From NCBI GenBank assembly GCA_946550725.1, contig CAMNQX010000003.1, positions 62,001-126,000 of the forward strand: DNA of 64,000 bases. Reading direction: 5' to 3'. Source of the DNA: an uncultured Clostridia bacterium. Lineage in GTDB: Bacteria > Bacillota > Clostridia > Oscillospirales > Oscillospiraceae. Shown here in pieces: positions 18,001 through 25,052 of the stretch; positions within the stretch are counted from its first letter, which is position 1; each line of letters begins with the position of its first letter. The notes beneath the pieces are model-generated. The model was not told the origin of the DNA. It ran no database searches and was given only the letters and a program-made list of their open reading frames with translations. Made by a program: the position numbers and the translations under genes.

Positions 18001-18904
18001 TGCCGCTGATGGTGCGGTGGAGCGGCTCAAGGGCCACCTCCGTGGTGGTTCCACCGGTGACCTCCGCCGTTGCGGAGGCATAGTTCGCCGCCGTCACAGT
18101 GGCGGTGTATTCCTGGCCGGAAATGAGCGTAACGGTTGCCACGCCGTCTCCGTTCGTGGTGGCGGCCTGACCGCCCACCACCACCGTCGCGTCCGGGATC
18201 ACGGTATTCGTACCGGTCTTAACTGTAATTGTAGTAGAAGCTGTGGAAGGGGCCGTCGCAGGTGTAGCCAGCCGAAGCTCAGCGCAAGAAATGTAATTCG
18301 ATTGCGTTTCAACCCCAATAACTTTTACATACTGGGCAAAGACAGGATAGGAGAACACCACCGTATTCCAAGTGTTTTCAGTCTTGACCCAAGCTTCCCC
18401 GGCTCTGTTATCGGCAATAGAACTCCAATGACTGCCATCCGAACTAACAAGGATATCATATTTTGTTACAGCGCCATTCTTTGCGCCGCGATTCATCCAG
18501 TGGAGGCCGGACAGCCACACTGCGTTTGGCAATGCAATTTGCACATAACGGTCACTTTCATTCGTAAAGCTGTCCCAACTGCCATAGTGTGTGCCTTCCG
18601 TTTCGTCCTTTAGATTCGCAAGCCCCTCACCGGTATAAGGATTCGGACCAGAAGGGGTCATGTCATCCAAAGGAATGAGCGAGGTCCCGTCAATGGGAGT
18701 TAATTCAGCCAAAGCCATTAACTCCGCATTGCCTCCCTCTACTTTAGGTAGCGTGGCGGTGGCCGCCTCACTTCCGCTCTCTGGTGCCTCAATGGCGATC
18801 TCGTCGTCATTTACACGGGCCGCCAGCGCGGTCATGGGCACCAGAGACAGTACCATGACCAGGGCCAGCAGCAGCGCGCCGAGGCGTTTTCCAATCTTTT
18901 TCAT
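12047..18904 (-). CDS. giant SLH surface protein with carbohydrate-binding and Ig-like modules
   Basis: A 2285-residue secreted protein; ATG 18904 (MKKIGKRLG) follows AAAGGGTGG at good spacing, whereas the track's start is a TTG seven codons upstream. Signal peptide ends near MTALAA. Next come an F5/8-type-C/CBM32-like region (about 75-200; YDILVSSDGSHWSSI, YVKVIGV), carboxypeptidase-regulatory-like beta domains (GVYTLNVNSV), a concanavalin-like segment (FALALRLSDQNHWVYIG), many Big/Ig-like and InlB-like repeats, a FIVAR-like helical segment and three SLH domains in the last 185 residues. I see no catalytic domain, so it may be an adhesin or glycan-binding scaffold. The linker and SLH cassette are nearly the same as in the sialidase gene that converges on it. 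Confident about class, not about ligand. Confidence 0.88.
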   Translation of the reverse strand: MKKIGKRLGALLLALVMVLSLVPMTALAARVNDDEIAIEAPESGSEAATATLPKVEGGNAELMALAELTPIDGTSLIPLDDMTPSGPNPYTGEGLANLKDETEGTHYGSWDSFTNESDRYVQIALPNAVWLSGLHWMNRGAKNGAVTKYDILVSSDGSHWSSIADNRAGEAWVKTENTWNTVVFSYPVFAQYVKVIGVETQSNYISCAELRLATPATAPSTASTTITVKTGTNTVIPDATVVVGGQAATTNGDGVATVTLISGQEYTATVTAANYASATAEVTGGTTTEVALEPLHRTISGTVTTDGSTPLADAKVELVQNNTAKSFVTSVASAATDANGVYTLNVNSVAAGEYCVRVSKDGHGAKLSGAVNVAATELTESHENTNVQLPAVDTSTAKFVYDMTDAVGKRPALGFNNDAPEGCKPTVSWENDKMKLVFPARNTAADKDGTSNARMNRLVKLVGTGVKNGTIEFDATREGTGAGRFALALRLSDQNHWVYIGQENNNTTWFHERWNGESNHNDSSFWSSTVQGPSFGNGDTRHFKITINSAVEGEGDAAAEKIRVSLDIDGVTLFTNALVGNNNGTGPMNAADVGFICGNNDGTGIPSNITIDNLYIFRDDPTFAVTLGGTPALTAKVSDSSGDKDLTNDQAAAGDVIKVTCPSPADGMTLGAVTVTETNPAGGSEARTVTATMVGENDNTYFTFTMPDYAVTVTGELKNSFNATLTITGNARVGSPIDMATIPSEATVSYQWYRIDANNNVVTISNATGATYTPVADDQGKTLKVVVTGTGEYAGIKAMTIPNIGPADTQITGVTIARSTIKMIKNGNGTDSNTSDPANTVVSGNTTTLTATVSPDNATGLADGTVQWTVDDNTVVQLGAATRADNVFSMPITAVKNGTATVTATATSADGTTQSDSVTITVVTKVEKVTIKNGAKTVASTDSTVTGEGLILHANTDLADHPNSAALAVEVYPEDATTPAFNWARADGQDTGLLTINGDAADGSRTFTVNDTSDAKKVGTKDFKLTVTSTDVGPASTKELTFNVTVRRYLQNPISIGLGGKTAPTIGQQMEADVSQLVVGIDQTTSESAKANLTYQWYALDSADAEIAENATPIHSGTGTAGKTYTPAAADAAQLVGKRIAVRVTATPTDSFFYEGAVTAKTTNAVVKMDGPDAPVLSPTKPATGGAENSGYITITNYASYADGTAFQIKAGDAGEWNDAAVTSEGKIENLTAGKYFVKVKETAAQLESAVSETTIAVADAREYNITATQPAEGATISVTDKAVENAEVTITLNVAEGWKVDAVTVTDADNGSVTANREGTTNVWKFSMPAKDVTVTATVSKIQLKIKHTLTNITCGLGALDQEHEHTVDWGAVTTITFTPADGYTLPTATGVGGLTVKLLNDDGTESDELYSARHTLTYNPDPENPGKYILGFGSNGLRSSISITAAATLKSYTVSFAEMNGLNRPQATQSVNHGGTYTYTLTPMANYALPENITVTMAGNASPAYTYNKTTGAIEIQNVTGAVTITANGVRQYDQVTGVSIEDPTSLEVDSILSSSVQPAGAVVSYQWMSSATENGTYADIAGANTQTYTLKAADVGKYIKLKVTGDNDHNYDGTQTSAAVGPVVAKTIPTTGIVIQEKGEDVTQRAAVVGDPDFTLTAVVSPDNATDKAVTWAIWQVNSDQPDTSGVLQLTPGANGTVSVKILKAGNVRIHATASGGQTCNCTVNVERAPSNVIVATADNVSVPHDGQPHSITVTVTQPTSGYTIEYRTAESAEWSETNPTFTDVGTYTVYYQIVATDYETKTGSATVTITDGTVTPTPHTVTFTLNGAALAEVTGGTASGNVVTVADNGTLTFKLTVADTAKEVKSVKVDGAAITPVEGVYTISAITADKNVVVEVGDKGVTPPAVNTAALEAAITAATQAKAGVRTYETEMDPAEVSRGTKYTTDAAMGTLNTAITAAEAALTAETQAEVDLAVETLNAAVTAFNATVKTGTKASSSSTSSRPSTSTETTTNPDGSKTTTVTDNRTGTVTATTEKPDGTVEVVETKKDGTVTETVTTPEGAKTEKITTPDKDVTLTVTDAEGEELAKVELPAVIPTPETRFDDVPEGHWADKAIHNAAALELIEGVGDNKFGIHSTMTRGALATVLHRLSQGKTDYETAFQDVAQGKYYTEGVAWAAKAGVVKGFNADIFAPDQIITREQLAVMLARYAKLVGLDTKADAKVLETFADGENTGSWAVDGVAWCVENGILQGKGGSALDPTANVSRAEAAVMLDRFIGLMK

Positions 18905-19012
18905 ACTTTTTCCACCCTTTCCCAAAAATTCGCCCCCTTTGGCGGGGGCACCCGTTTCTGTGTTCCGGCCTTCCCCCGGAACACAAGGAGCCTTAACTCC
19001 TATGCGCCGTTT

Positions 19013-19041
19013 ATTTTACTCGAAACGGCCCGAAATTGCAA
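19013..19041 (-). promoter_or_regulatory. promoter of the minus-strand SLH gene
   Basis: Reading the minus strand: TTGCAA (-35), 17 bases, TAAAAT (-10), about 110 bases upstream of the ATG at 18904. Confidence 0.55.
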
Positions 19042-19113
19042 TACTTTTACAAAAATTTTTTAATTCCCTCCGCTTTGATTGACATAATTCACAAAACGGA
19101 GGTCTAGCAAACC

Positions 19114-19156
19114 AAAAAAGCACCCCGGTACAGGTCCTGTACCGGGGTGCTTTTTT
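19114..19156 (-). terminator. terminator of tRNA-Gln
   Basis: A 15-bp stem, GCACCCCGGTACAGG paired with its complement across a single T, flanked by six A and six T. It abuts the 3' end of the tRNA on the minus strand and is symmetric enough to serve both strands. Confidence 0.9.
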
Positions 19157-19229
19157 GGCAGCGGGAGAAGGATTCGAACCCTCACAAACAGAGTCAGAGT
19201 CTGTCGTGCTACCCTTACACAATCCCGCT
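19156..19229 (-). tRNA. tRNA-Gln (anticodon CUG)
   Basis: A 74-nt tRNA with encoded CCA on the minus strand. The acceptor AGCGGGA pairs with TCCCGCT, the anticodon stem ACAGA/TCTGT closes the loop CTCTGAC (anticodon CTG, reads CAG), and the T-arm has GGTTCGAATC. Confidence 0.95.
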
Positions 19230-19276
19230 ATCTAATTGTGCTGTCTTGGCTTGCGCCACTCATAAAGGCAGAGGTT

Positions 19277-19305
19277 ATTATACCAACCTCCCGGCCCCTT
19301 GTCAA
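19277..19305 (-). promoter_or_regulatory. consensus sigma-A promoter of tRNA-Gln
   Basis: On the minus strand TTGACA and TATAAT, both perfect, are spaced by 17 bases. The -10 ends 47 bases before the mature tRNA. Confidence 0.85.
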
Positions 19306-19350
19306 GCCCTTGGGGAAAAATTTCTCGCCCTTGAAACTTTGTGAAAAGAC

Positions 19351-19379
19351 TTGCAATTTCACCCAAAACATAGTATACT
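19351..19379 (+). promoter_or_regulatory. probable promoter of the oad operon
   Basis: TTGCAA (-35), 17 bases, TATACT (-10). A second TATAAT at 19385-19390 lacks a good -35. The leader to oadA is about 120 nt and contains small hairpins such as GGGGACAAAATCCCC, but I see no known riboswitch. Confidence 0.5.
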
Positions 19380-19509
19380 CCGATTATAATGCGGGAAGAT
19401 GGGGTGCCGCCGGTCCTGCATTGGTGAAACAGCACAAAAACGGCGGTGTTCTCACTGTTTTAGGGGACAAAATCCCCAAGTTTTATTGGTAAGAGGAGGC
19501 AATTTGATC

Positions 19510-20910
19510 GTGAAACAGGTTCAAATCACAGAGACTGTCCTGCGCGATGCACAGCAGTCCCTCATCGCCACCCGGATGCCCTTCGCCGACTTCAAGGACA
19601 TCCTGCCCGTGATGGACAAGGCGGGGTATTATTCGGTGGAGTGCTGGGGCGGCGCTACCTTCGACTCCTGCCTGCGCTATCTGGGCGAGGACCCCTGGCA
19701 GCGGCTGCGCGACATCCGCGCCGCCATGCCCAACACCCGGCTGCAGATGCTGCTGCGCGGGCAGAATCTGCTGGGCTATAAGCACTACCACGACGACGTG
19801 GTGGAGAAGTTCGTGGAGCTGTCCATCAAGAACGGCATCGACATCATCCGCATCTTCGACGCTCTCAACGACTTCCGCAACATCAAGACCGCCCTGGAGG
19901 CCACCAAGAAGTACGCCAACGACCGCACCATCGCCTCGGGCTGTATCTCCTACACCCAGTCTCCCGTCCACACCGTGGAGAAGTATGTGGAGATGTGCAA
20001 GGAGCTTAAGACCATGGGCTTCGACACCATCTGCCTGAAGGATATGGCGGGCACCATGAGTCCCTATGAGGCCGAACATCTTATTAAGGGAATCAAGGAC
20101 GCGGTGGGCGAGATGCCCATCATCCTCCACACCCACTGCACCACCGGCATGGCCTACATGACCATCACCAAGGCCATCGAGAGCGGCGTGGACGTGATTG
20201 ACTGCGCCTCCTCCGCCATGTCCAACGGCACCTCCCAGCCCGCCACCGAGACGATGTTCTATGCCCTCCAGCAGTACGGCATCCCCTGCGGGCTGGACGA
20301 GAAGGTCATCAACCAGGTCAACGACCACTTCAAGCCCATGAAGCAGAAGTACATCGACTCCGGCCTGCTCAACCCCAAGAGCATGGGCACCGACTCCCAG
20401 GCTCTGGTCTACAAGGTCCCCGGCGGTATGCTCTCCAACATGATCGCCAACCTCAAGGACATGAACGCCATGGATAAGTTTGACGAGGCCCTGGCGGAGA
20501 TCCCCTCCGTCCGCGCCGACCTGGGCTATCCTCCGCTGGTCACCCCCCTGTCTCAGATGGTGGGCAACCAGGCGGTGATCAACGTCCTGATGGGCGAGCG
20601 CTACAAGCAGATCTCCACCGAGATCAAGAACTACTTCAAGGGCGACTACGGCGTGGCCCCCGGCGCGGTGAGTAAGGAGCTGGAGGAAAAGATCCTGGGC
20701 GCCGGCGGCAAGCCCACCGACTGCCGCGTGGAGGACTCCAAGCGCACCGGCGAGGAGTTCAAGGCCGCCAAGGAGGCCCTGGGCGACCTGGCCCAGTCCG
20801 AAGAGGACGTGATGAGCTACATCTGTTTCCCCGAGCAGGCCAAGAAGTTCCTGACCGAGCGCAAGGCCAAGGAAGAGAACGTCTGCACCTACACCATCAC
20901 TGAGGCGTAA
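19510..20910 (+). CDS. oadA: oxaloacetate decarboxylase alpha subunit (carboxyltransferase)
   Basis: A 466-residue carboxyltransferase of the pyruvate carboxylase/OadA TIM-barrel type. It moves the carboxyl group of oxaloacetate to biotin on the separate carrier protein. Visible motifs: TVLRDAQQSLIATRM (the usual His of RDAHQS is Gln here), metal ligands in HTHCTTG and the active-site lysine in CLKDMAGTM. There is no attached biotinyl domain; that is supplied by the gene at 21260. The start is taken as GTG 19510 (VKQVQITETV), ten bases after AGGAGG; a TTG at 19504 is possible and the track start at 19399 is not supported. First gene of a four-gene operon for a Na+-pumping membrane decarboxylase. 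Confidence 0.93.
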   Translation: MKQVQITETVLRDAQQSLIATRMPFADFKDILPVMDKAGYYSVECWGGATFDSCLRYLGEDPWQRLRDIRAAMPNTRLQMLLRGQNLLGYKHYHDDVVEKFVELSIKNGIDIIRIFDALNDFRNIKTALEATKKYANDRTIASGCISYTQSPVHTVEKYVEMCKELKTMGFDTICLKDMAGTMSPYEAEHLIKGIKDAVGEMPIILHTHCTTGMAYMTITKAIESGVDVIDCASSAMSNGTSQPATETMFYALQQYGIPCGLDEKVINQVNDHFKPMKQKYIDSGLLNPKSMGTDSQALVYKVPGGMLSNMIANLKDMNAMDKFDEALAEIPSVRADLGYPPLVTPLSQMVGNQAVINVLMGERYKQISTEIKNYFKGDYGVAPGAVSKELEEKILGAGGKPTDCRVEDSKRTGEEFKAAKEALGDLAQSEEDVMSYICFPEQAKKFLTERKAKEENVCTYTITEA

Positions 20911-20922
20911 GGAGGCGAGCAC

Positions 20923-21258
20923 ATGAAGATGCCGATTTTCCCCGACGCGACGGTGTACGCCCTGTTGGGCTACGGCGTGGTGTTCGTGGGTCTGATCCTG
21001 CTGATGGCGGTGGTCATCCTGGCGGGCAAGGCCATGTCTTCCAAGAAGGCCGCCCCGGCTGCCGCCCCTGCGGCGGCAGGCTCCGCCGCGGCCCCCGCCG
21101 CCGTGAAGGACGGCCCCGCCGCCCCCGGCTCCGCCGGTCAGATCGCGCTCCATAACGTCAGCGACAAGGAGGCCGCCATGCTCATGGCCATTGTGGCCGA
21201 CAAGCTGGGAAAGCCCCTCAACGAGCTGCGCTTCAAGTCCATCAAGGAGGTCAAGTGA
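20923..21258 (+). CDS. oxaloacetate decarboxylase gamma-type subunit
   Basis: A 111-residue protein with one N-terminal membrane helix (YALLGYGVVFVGLILLMAVVIL), an Ala/Pro-rich linker and a short C-terminal domain ending NELRFKSIKEVK. This is the layout of OadG/MmdD-type small subunits, which tie the soluble carboxyltransferase to the membrane beta subunit. It begins 12 bases after oadA with GGAGG upstream and ends one base before the carrier gene. Sequence in this family is weakly conserved, so the assignment rests on layout and operon position. Confidence 0.82.
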   Translation: MKMPIFPDATVYALLGYGVVFVGLILLMAVVILAGKAMSSKKAAPAAAPAAAGSAAAPAAVKDGPAAPGSAGQIALHNVSDKEAAMLMAIVADKLGKPLNELRFKSIKEVK

Positions 21259-21259
21259 G

Positions 21260-21664
21260 ATGAAATATAAGGTTACTTTGAACGGCAAGACCTACGAGGT
21301 CGAGGTGGAGCAGGGCAAGGCCATGCTCCTGGACGAGTATGAAGCCATCGCCCCCGCCGCGCCCGCTCCCGCGGCTCCTGTTGCTGCCGCCCCCGCCGCC
21401 GCTCCTGCGGCTCCCGCTCCCGCGGCCGCCCCTGCCACGGCTACCGCCGCAGGTGAGCCTGTTCCCGCCCCCATGCCCGGCACCGTCCTCCGCGTGGAGG
21501 TCAACCAGGGCCAGGCCGTCAAGGCCGGGGACCTGCTGGTGGTGCTGGAGGCCATGAAGATGGAGAACGAGATCTTTGCCCCCAAGGACGGCACGGTGGC
21601 CCAGATCGTCGCCCCCAAGGGTACCACCGTGGAGACCGGTTCCCCCCTGATCGTGCTGGCATAA
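21260..21664 (+). CDS. biotin carrier subunit of the decarboxylase
   Basis: A 134-residue biotinyl protein. The start ATG 21260 lies one base after the previous stop and follows AAGGAGG; the longer track ORF from 21191 overlaps the gamma gene. The N-terminal 30 residues are followed by a flexible Ala/Pro linker and a biotin/lipoyl domain with EAMKMENE, whose second-motif lysine is biotinylated by BirA, encoded about 5 kb downstream. The domain ends GSPLIVLA. It shuttles CO2 as carboxybiotin from OadA to OadB. Confidence 0.93.
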   Translation: MKYKVTLNGKTYEVEVEQGKAMLLDEYEAIAPAAPAPAAPVAAAPAAAPAAPAPAAAPATATAAGEPVPAPMPGTVLRVEVNQGQAVKAGDLLVVLEAMKMENEIFAPKDGTVAQIVAPKGTTVETGSPLIVLA

Positions 21665-21676
21665 GGAGGGACTTCC

Positions 21677-23134
21677 ATGGATATTTTAGGAACCCTGTCC
21701 GGCCTGGTACAGGAGTCCGGCTTTGCCGGCTTCCTGGCCGCGGGCGGCTGGAAAAACCTGATCATGATCGCCGTGGCCTGCGTGCTTTTGTACCTGGGCA
21801 TCGGCAAGAAGTTCGAGCCGCTGCTGATGGTGGGCATCGCCTTCGGCGTGCTCCTCACCAACATCCCCGGCGGCGGGCTTTACCACATGGGAATGTGGGA
21901 CGCCTACGTTTATGAAAGCCCCTATGACGTGACCTATGACTACGCCCTCTACAACAAGGCGGAGTCGCGGGCCTACACCCAGGAGGAGTTTTCCTACTAT
22001 GCCTATGCCCGGGCCTGCGGCCACACCAACGAGCAGATCGAGCAGTATTTTGAGGACCACAAGGAGACCGGTAGCGACATCTACACCGACGTGTTGACCC
22101 TGATGACCTCTCCCGACTTTGACCAGACTCTTCTGAGCCGGCTGGAGGCGGATGAGAGCGGGAAGACGGCGTGGGAGATCAAGTCGGAGCTTTCCTTCAC
22201 CGACATCATCCACCTGGGCGGCCTGCTGGACATCCTCTATATCGGCGTGAAGGCCGGCCTTTACCCCTGCCTGATCTTCATCGGCATTGGCGCCATGACC
22301 GACTTTGGACCGCTGATCGCCCGGCCCTCCTCCCTCATTTTGGGCGCGGCGGCCCAGTTGGGCGTGTTCCTGGCCTTCTTCGGAGCGGTGGCTATGGGCT
22401 TTACCGGCCCGGAGGCAGGCTCCATCGGCATCATAGGCGGCGCGGACGGGCCAACGGCCATTTTGACCACGTCTAAGCTGGCCCCCCACCTCTTAGGCCC
22501 CATCGCCATCGCCGCCTATTCCTACATGGCGCTGATCCCGCTGATCCAGCCGCCCATCATGCGGGCGCTGACCACCAAGAAGGAGCGGGAGGTCAAGATG
22601 GTGCAGGCCCGCACCGTCTCCAAGACCGAGAAGATCATTTTCCCCATCCTGGTTTCGGTGTTCATCATCCTGCTTATCCCCTCCACCGCGCCGCTGATCG
22701 GCTGCCTGATGTTCGGTAACCTGCTCCGGGAGACCGGCTGCACCGAACGTTTGAGCGACACCGCCCAGAACGCCCTGATGAACATCGTTACCCTGTTCCT
22801 GGGCATCTCCGTGGGTGCGACGACGGTCGCCTCCCGCTTCCTGTCCCTCCAGACCCTCATGATCGTGGTGCTGGGCCTGGTGGCCTTCTCCCTGTCCACG
22901 GTGGGCGGCCTGCTGGTGGGCAAGATCATGTATGTGGTCTCCGGCGGCAAGGTCAACCCCCTCATCGGCTCCGCCGGCGTGTCCGCCGTGCCCATGGCCG
23001 CCCGTGTATCTCAGGTGGAGGGCCAGAAGGCCAACCCCAGCAACTTCCTGCTGATGCACGCCATGGGCCCCAACGTGGCCGGCGTCATCGGCTCCGCCAT
23101 CGCCGCGGGCTTCCTCATGAACGCCCTGGGCTAA
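21677..23134 (+). CDS. Na+-translocating decarboxylase beta subunit (OadB/GcdB/MmdB family)
   Basis: A 485-residue polytopic membrane protein. It decarboxylates carboxybiotin and uses the energy to export Na+. Family motifs are clear: VKAGLYPCLIFIGIGAMTDF, SIGIIGGADGPTAI with the functional Asp, and the C-terminal GSAGVSAVPMAARV and HAMGPNVAGVIGSA. The usual length is about 375-435 residues. The excess is one hydrophilic, Tyr- and Glu-rich insertion of about 90 residues (around 76-168, for example YTQEEFSYYAYARACGHTNE) between the first and second conserved membrane blocks. Whether the pump prefers oxaloacetate cannot be told from this subunit; the OadA-type alpha subunit favours that. A Family A element follows the stop directly. 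Confidence 0.93.
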   Translation: MDILGTLSGLVQESGFAGFLAAGGWKNLIMIAVACVLLYLGIGKKFEPLLMVGIAFGVLLTNIPGGGLYHMGMWDAYVYESPYDVTYDYALYNKAESRAYTQEEFSYYAYARACGHTNEQIEQYFEDHKETGSDIYTDVLTLMTSPDFDQTLLSRLEADESGKTAWEIKSELSFTDIIHLGGLLDILYIGVKAGLYPCLIFIGIGAMTDFGPLIARPSSLILGAAAQLGVFLAFFGAVAMGFTGPEAGSIGIIGGADGPTAILTTSKLAPHLLGPIAIAAYSYMALIPLIQPPIMRALTTKKEREVKMVQARTVSKTEKIIFPILVSVFIILLIPSTAPLIGCLMFGNLLRETGCTERLSDTAQNALMNIVTLFLGISVGATTVASRFLSLQTLMIVVLGLVAFSLSTVGGLLVGKIMYVVSGGKVNPLIGSAGVSAVPMAARVSQVEGQKANPSNFLLMHAMGPNVAGVIGSAIAAGFLMNALG

Positions 23135-23270
23135 GAAGCGCGAGCATAGGCGCGCCGCCGGGGATGGACCGGAGCGAGGGGCGAATTGGTAAGCGGCCAA
23201 AGGCCGCGCGATTTGCCCCGAGACGGAGGGAAGCCACGGCGACAAGCGCGCTCAATGCGAGCGTGACACA
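23135..23270 (+). repeat. Family A structured element, copy R1
   Basis: Begins at the base after the oadB stop. Conserved blocks: GAAGCGCGAGCATAGGCGCG, GGATGGACCGGAGCGA, ACGGAGGGAAGCC, GCGCTCAATGCGAGCGTGAC. Central hairpin: GGGGCGAAT pairs with ATTTGCCCC around an internal loop TGGTAA/GCG, then GCGGCC-AAA-GGCCGC. The ends form an imperfect outer stem. Confidence 0.8.
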
Positions 23271-23307
23271 CATTTCGTTATCATTTTAAGAAAGGTAGGA
23301 TATTCAC

Positions 23308-24921
23308 ATGGCTAACATCGACCTCACTAAGTACGGCATCACCGGCGCGACCGAGATCCTCCACAACCCCTCTTATGAGGAGCTTTTCCAGGCGGAGATG
23401 GACCCCACCCTGGAGGGCTATGAGAAGGGCCGGATGACCGAGCTGGGCGCCGTCAACGTCATGACGGGCGTGTTCACCGGCCGCTCCCCCAAGGACAAGT
23501 TCATTGTCATGGACGAGAACTCCAAGGACACCGTGTGGTGGACTTCCGACGAGTTCAAGAACGACAACAAGCCCGCTTCCAAGGAAGCCTGGGACGCCTG
23601 CAAGGCCCTGGCTGTCAAGCAGCTGTCCGGCAAGAAGCTGTACGTCATGGACGTGTTCTGCGGCACCAACCCCGACACCCGCATGGCCATCCGCTTCATC
23701 ATGGAGGTGGCCTGGCAGGCCCACTTCGTGAAGAATATGTTCATCCAGCCCACCGCTGAGGAACTGGCCAACTTCGAGCCCGACTTCATCTCCTACAACG
23801 CCGCCAAGGCCAAGGTGGAGAACTACGCCGAGCTGGGCCTCAACTCCGAGACCGCCGCCATCTTCAACATCACCTCCCGTGAGCAGGTCATTCTCAACAC
23901 CTGGTACGGCGGTGAGATGAAGAAGGGTATGTTCTCCATGATGAACTACTACCTGCCTCTGAAGGGCATCGCCTCCATGCACTGCTCCGCCAACACCGAC
24001 ATGAACGGCGAGAACACCGCCATCTTCTTCGGCCTGTCCGGCACCGGCAAGACCACCCTGTCCACCGACCCCAAGCGCCTGCTCATCGGCGACGACGAGC
24101 ACGGCTGGGACGACGAGGGCGTGTTCAACTTTGAGGGCGGCTGCTACGCCAAGGTCATCAACCTGGACAAGGACGCCGAGCCTGACATCTACAACGCCAT
24201 CCGCCGGGACGCCCTGCTGGAGAACGTCACCGTGGACGCCGACGGCAAGATCGACTTCGCCGACAAGTCCGTCACCGAGAACACCCGCGTCAGCTACCCC
24301 ATTGACTTCATTGAGAAGAACGTGAAGAAGGTCCATTCCGCCTCCTTCGGCCCCGCGGCCAAGAACGTAATCTTCCTCTCCGCCGACGCCTTCGGCGTGC
24401 TGCCCCCCGTGTCCATCCTCACCCCGGAGCAGACCCAGTACTACTTCCTCTCCGGCTTTACCTCCAAGCTGGCGGGCACCGAGCGGGGCATCACCGAGCC
24501 TACCCCCACCTTCTCCGCCTGCTTCGGCCAGGCCTTCCTGGAGCTGCACCCCACCAAGTACGGCGAGGAGCTGGTCAAGCGCATGGAGAAGTCCGGCGCC
24601 AAGGCTTACCTGGTGAACACCGGCTGGAACGGCACCGGCAAGCGCATCTCCATCAAGGATACCCGCGGCATCATTGACGCCATCCTGGACGGTTCCATCC
24701 TCAAGGCTGAGACCAAGAAGATCCCCTACTTCAACCTGGAGGTCCCCACCGCTCTGCCCGGCGTGGACTCCGGCATCCTGGATCCCCGCGACACCTATGC
24801 CGATCCCGCCGAGTGGGATACCAAGGCCAAGGATCTGGCCGGCCGCTTCGTGAAGAACTTCGTCAAGTACACCGGCAACGACGCCGGCAAGGCTCTCGTC
24901 GCGGCTGGCCCCGAGGTGTGA
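23308..24921 (+). CDS. pckA: phosphoenolpyruvate carboxykinase (ATP)
   Basis: A 537-residue ATP-type PEPCK, interconverting oxaloacetate + ATP with PEP + CO2 + ADP. The P-loop [11 protein letters not shown], the metal-binding GDDEHGW, the substrate-binding TGRSPKDK and the C-terminal [13 protein letters not shown] are all present, and the length is normal. It follows the oad operon after a 173-base gap filled by a Family A element. Both act on oxaloacetate: PEPCK may run in the carboxylating direction to conserve ATP or make PEP, while the oad pump decarboxylates. A minimal Family A remnant and a strong terminator follow. Confidence 0.97.
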   Translation: MANIDLTKYGITGATEILHNPSYEELFQAEMDPTLEGYEKGRMTELGAVNVMTGVFTGRSPKDKFIVMDENSKDTVWWTSDEFKNDNKPASKEAWDACKALAVKQLSGKKLYVMDVFCGTNPDTRMAIRFIMEVAWQAHFVKNMFIQPTAEELANFEPDFISYNAAKAKVENYAELGLNSETAAIFNITSREQVILNTWYGGEMKKGMFSMMNYYLPLKGIASMHCSANTDMNGENTAIFFGLSGTGKTTLSTDPKRLLIGDDEHGWDDEGVFNFEGGCYAKVINLDKDAEPDIYNAIRRDALLENVTVDADGKIDFADKSVTENTRVSYPIDFIEKNVKKVHSASFGPAAKNVIFLSADAFGVLPPVSILTPEQTQYYFLSGFTSKLAGTERGITEPTPTFSACFGQAFLELHPTKYGEELVKRMEKSGAKAYLVNTGWNGTGKRISIKDTRGIIDAILDGSILKAETKKIPYFNLEVPTALPGVDSGILDPRDTYADPAEWDTKAKDLAGRFVKNFVKYTGNDAGKALVAAGPEV

Positions 24922-24956
24922 GCGTAGACACAATGTGTCCAACGCGAACATGACAC
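24917..24956 (+). repeat. Family A element reduced to its outer stem, copy R7
   Basis: Overlaps the pckA stop: GTGTGAGCGTAGACAC, then AAT, then GTGTCCAACGCGAACATGAC. It keeps both ends of the family and the GACAC/GTGTC stem but lacks the whole interior, as expected for an internal deletion. Confidence 0.65.
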
Positions 24957-24971
24957 GCTGGAGAAAGTAAG

Positions 24972-25006
24972 AAAAGCCCGCCGGGAATCTCCCGGCGGGC
25001 TTTTTT
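24972..25006. terminator. terminator between pckA and the convergent nitroreductase gene
   Basis: AAAAGCCCGCCGGGA-ATC-TCCCGGCGGGC followed by six T. The A run on the other side makes it usable for both converging transcripts. Confidence 0.9.
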
Positions 25007-25052
25007 ATCACAAATCTTTGATTTCATTAAGACAAAATCTACGATAACGCTG

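Noticed and set aside
19386-19509. A riboswitch in the oadA leader
   Set aside because: Only small hairpins are visible; no conserved core of a known class was recognised.
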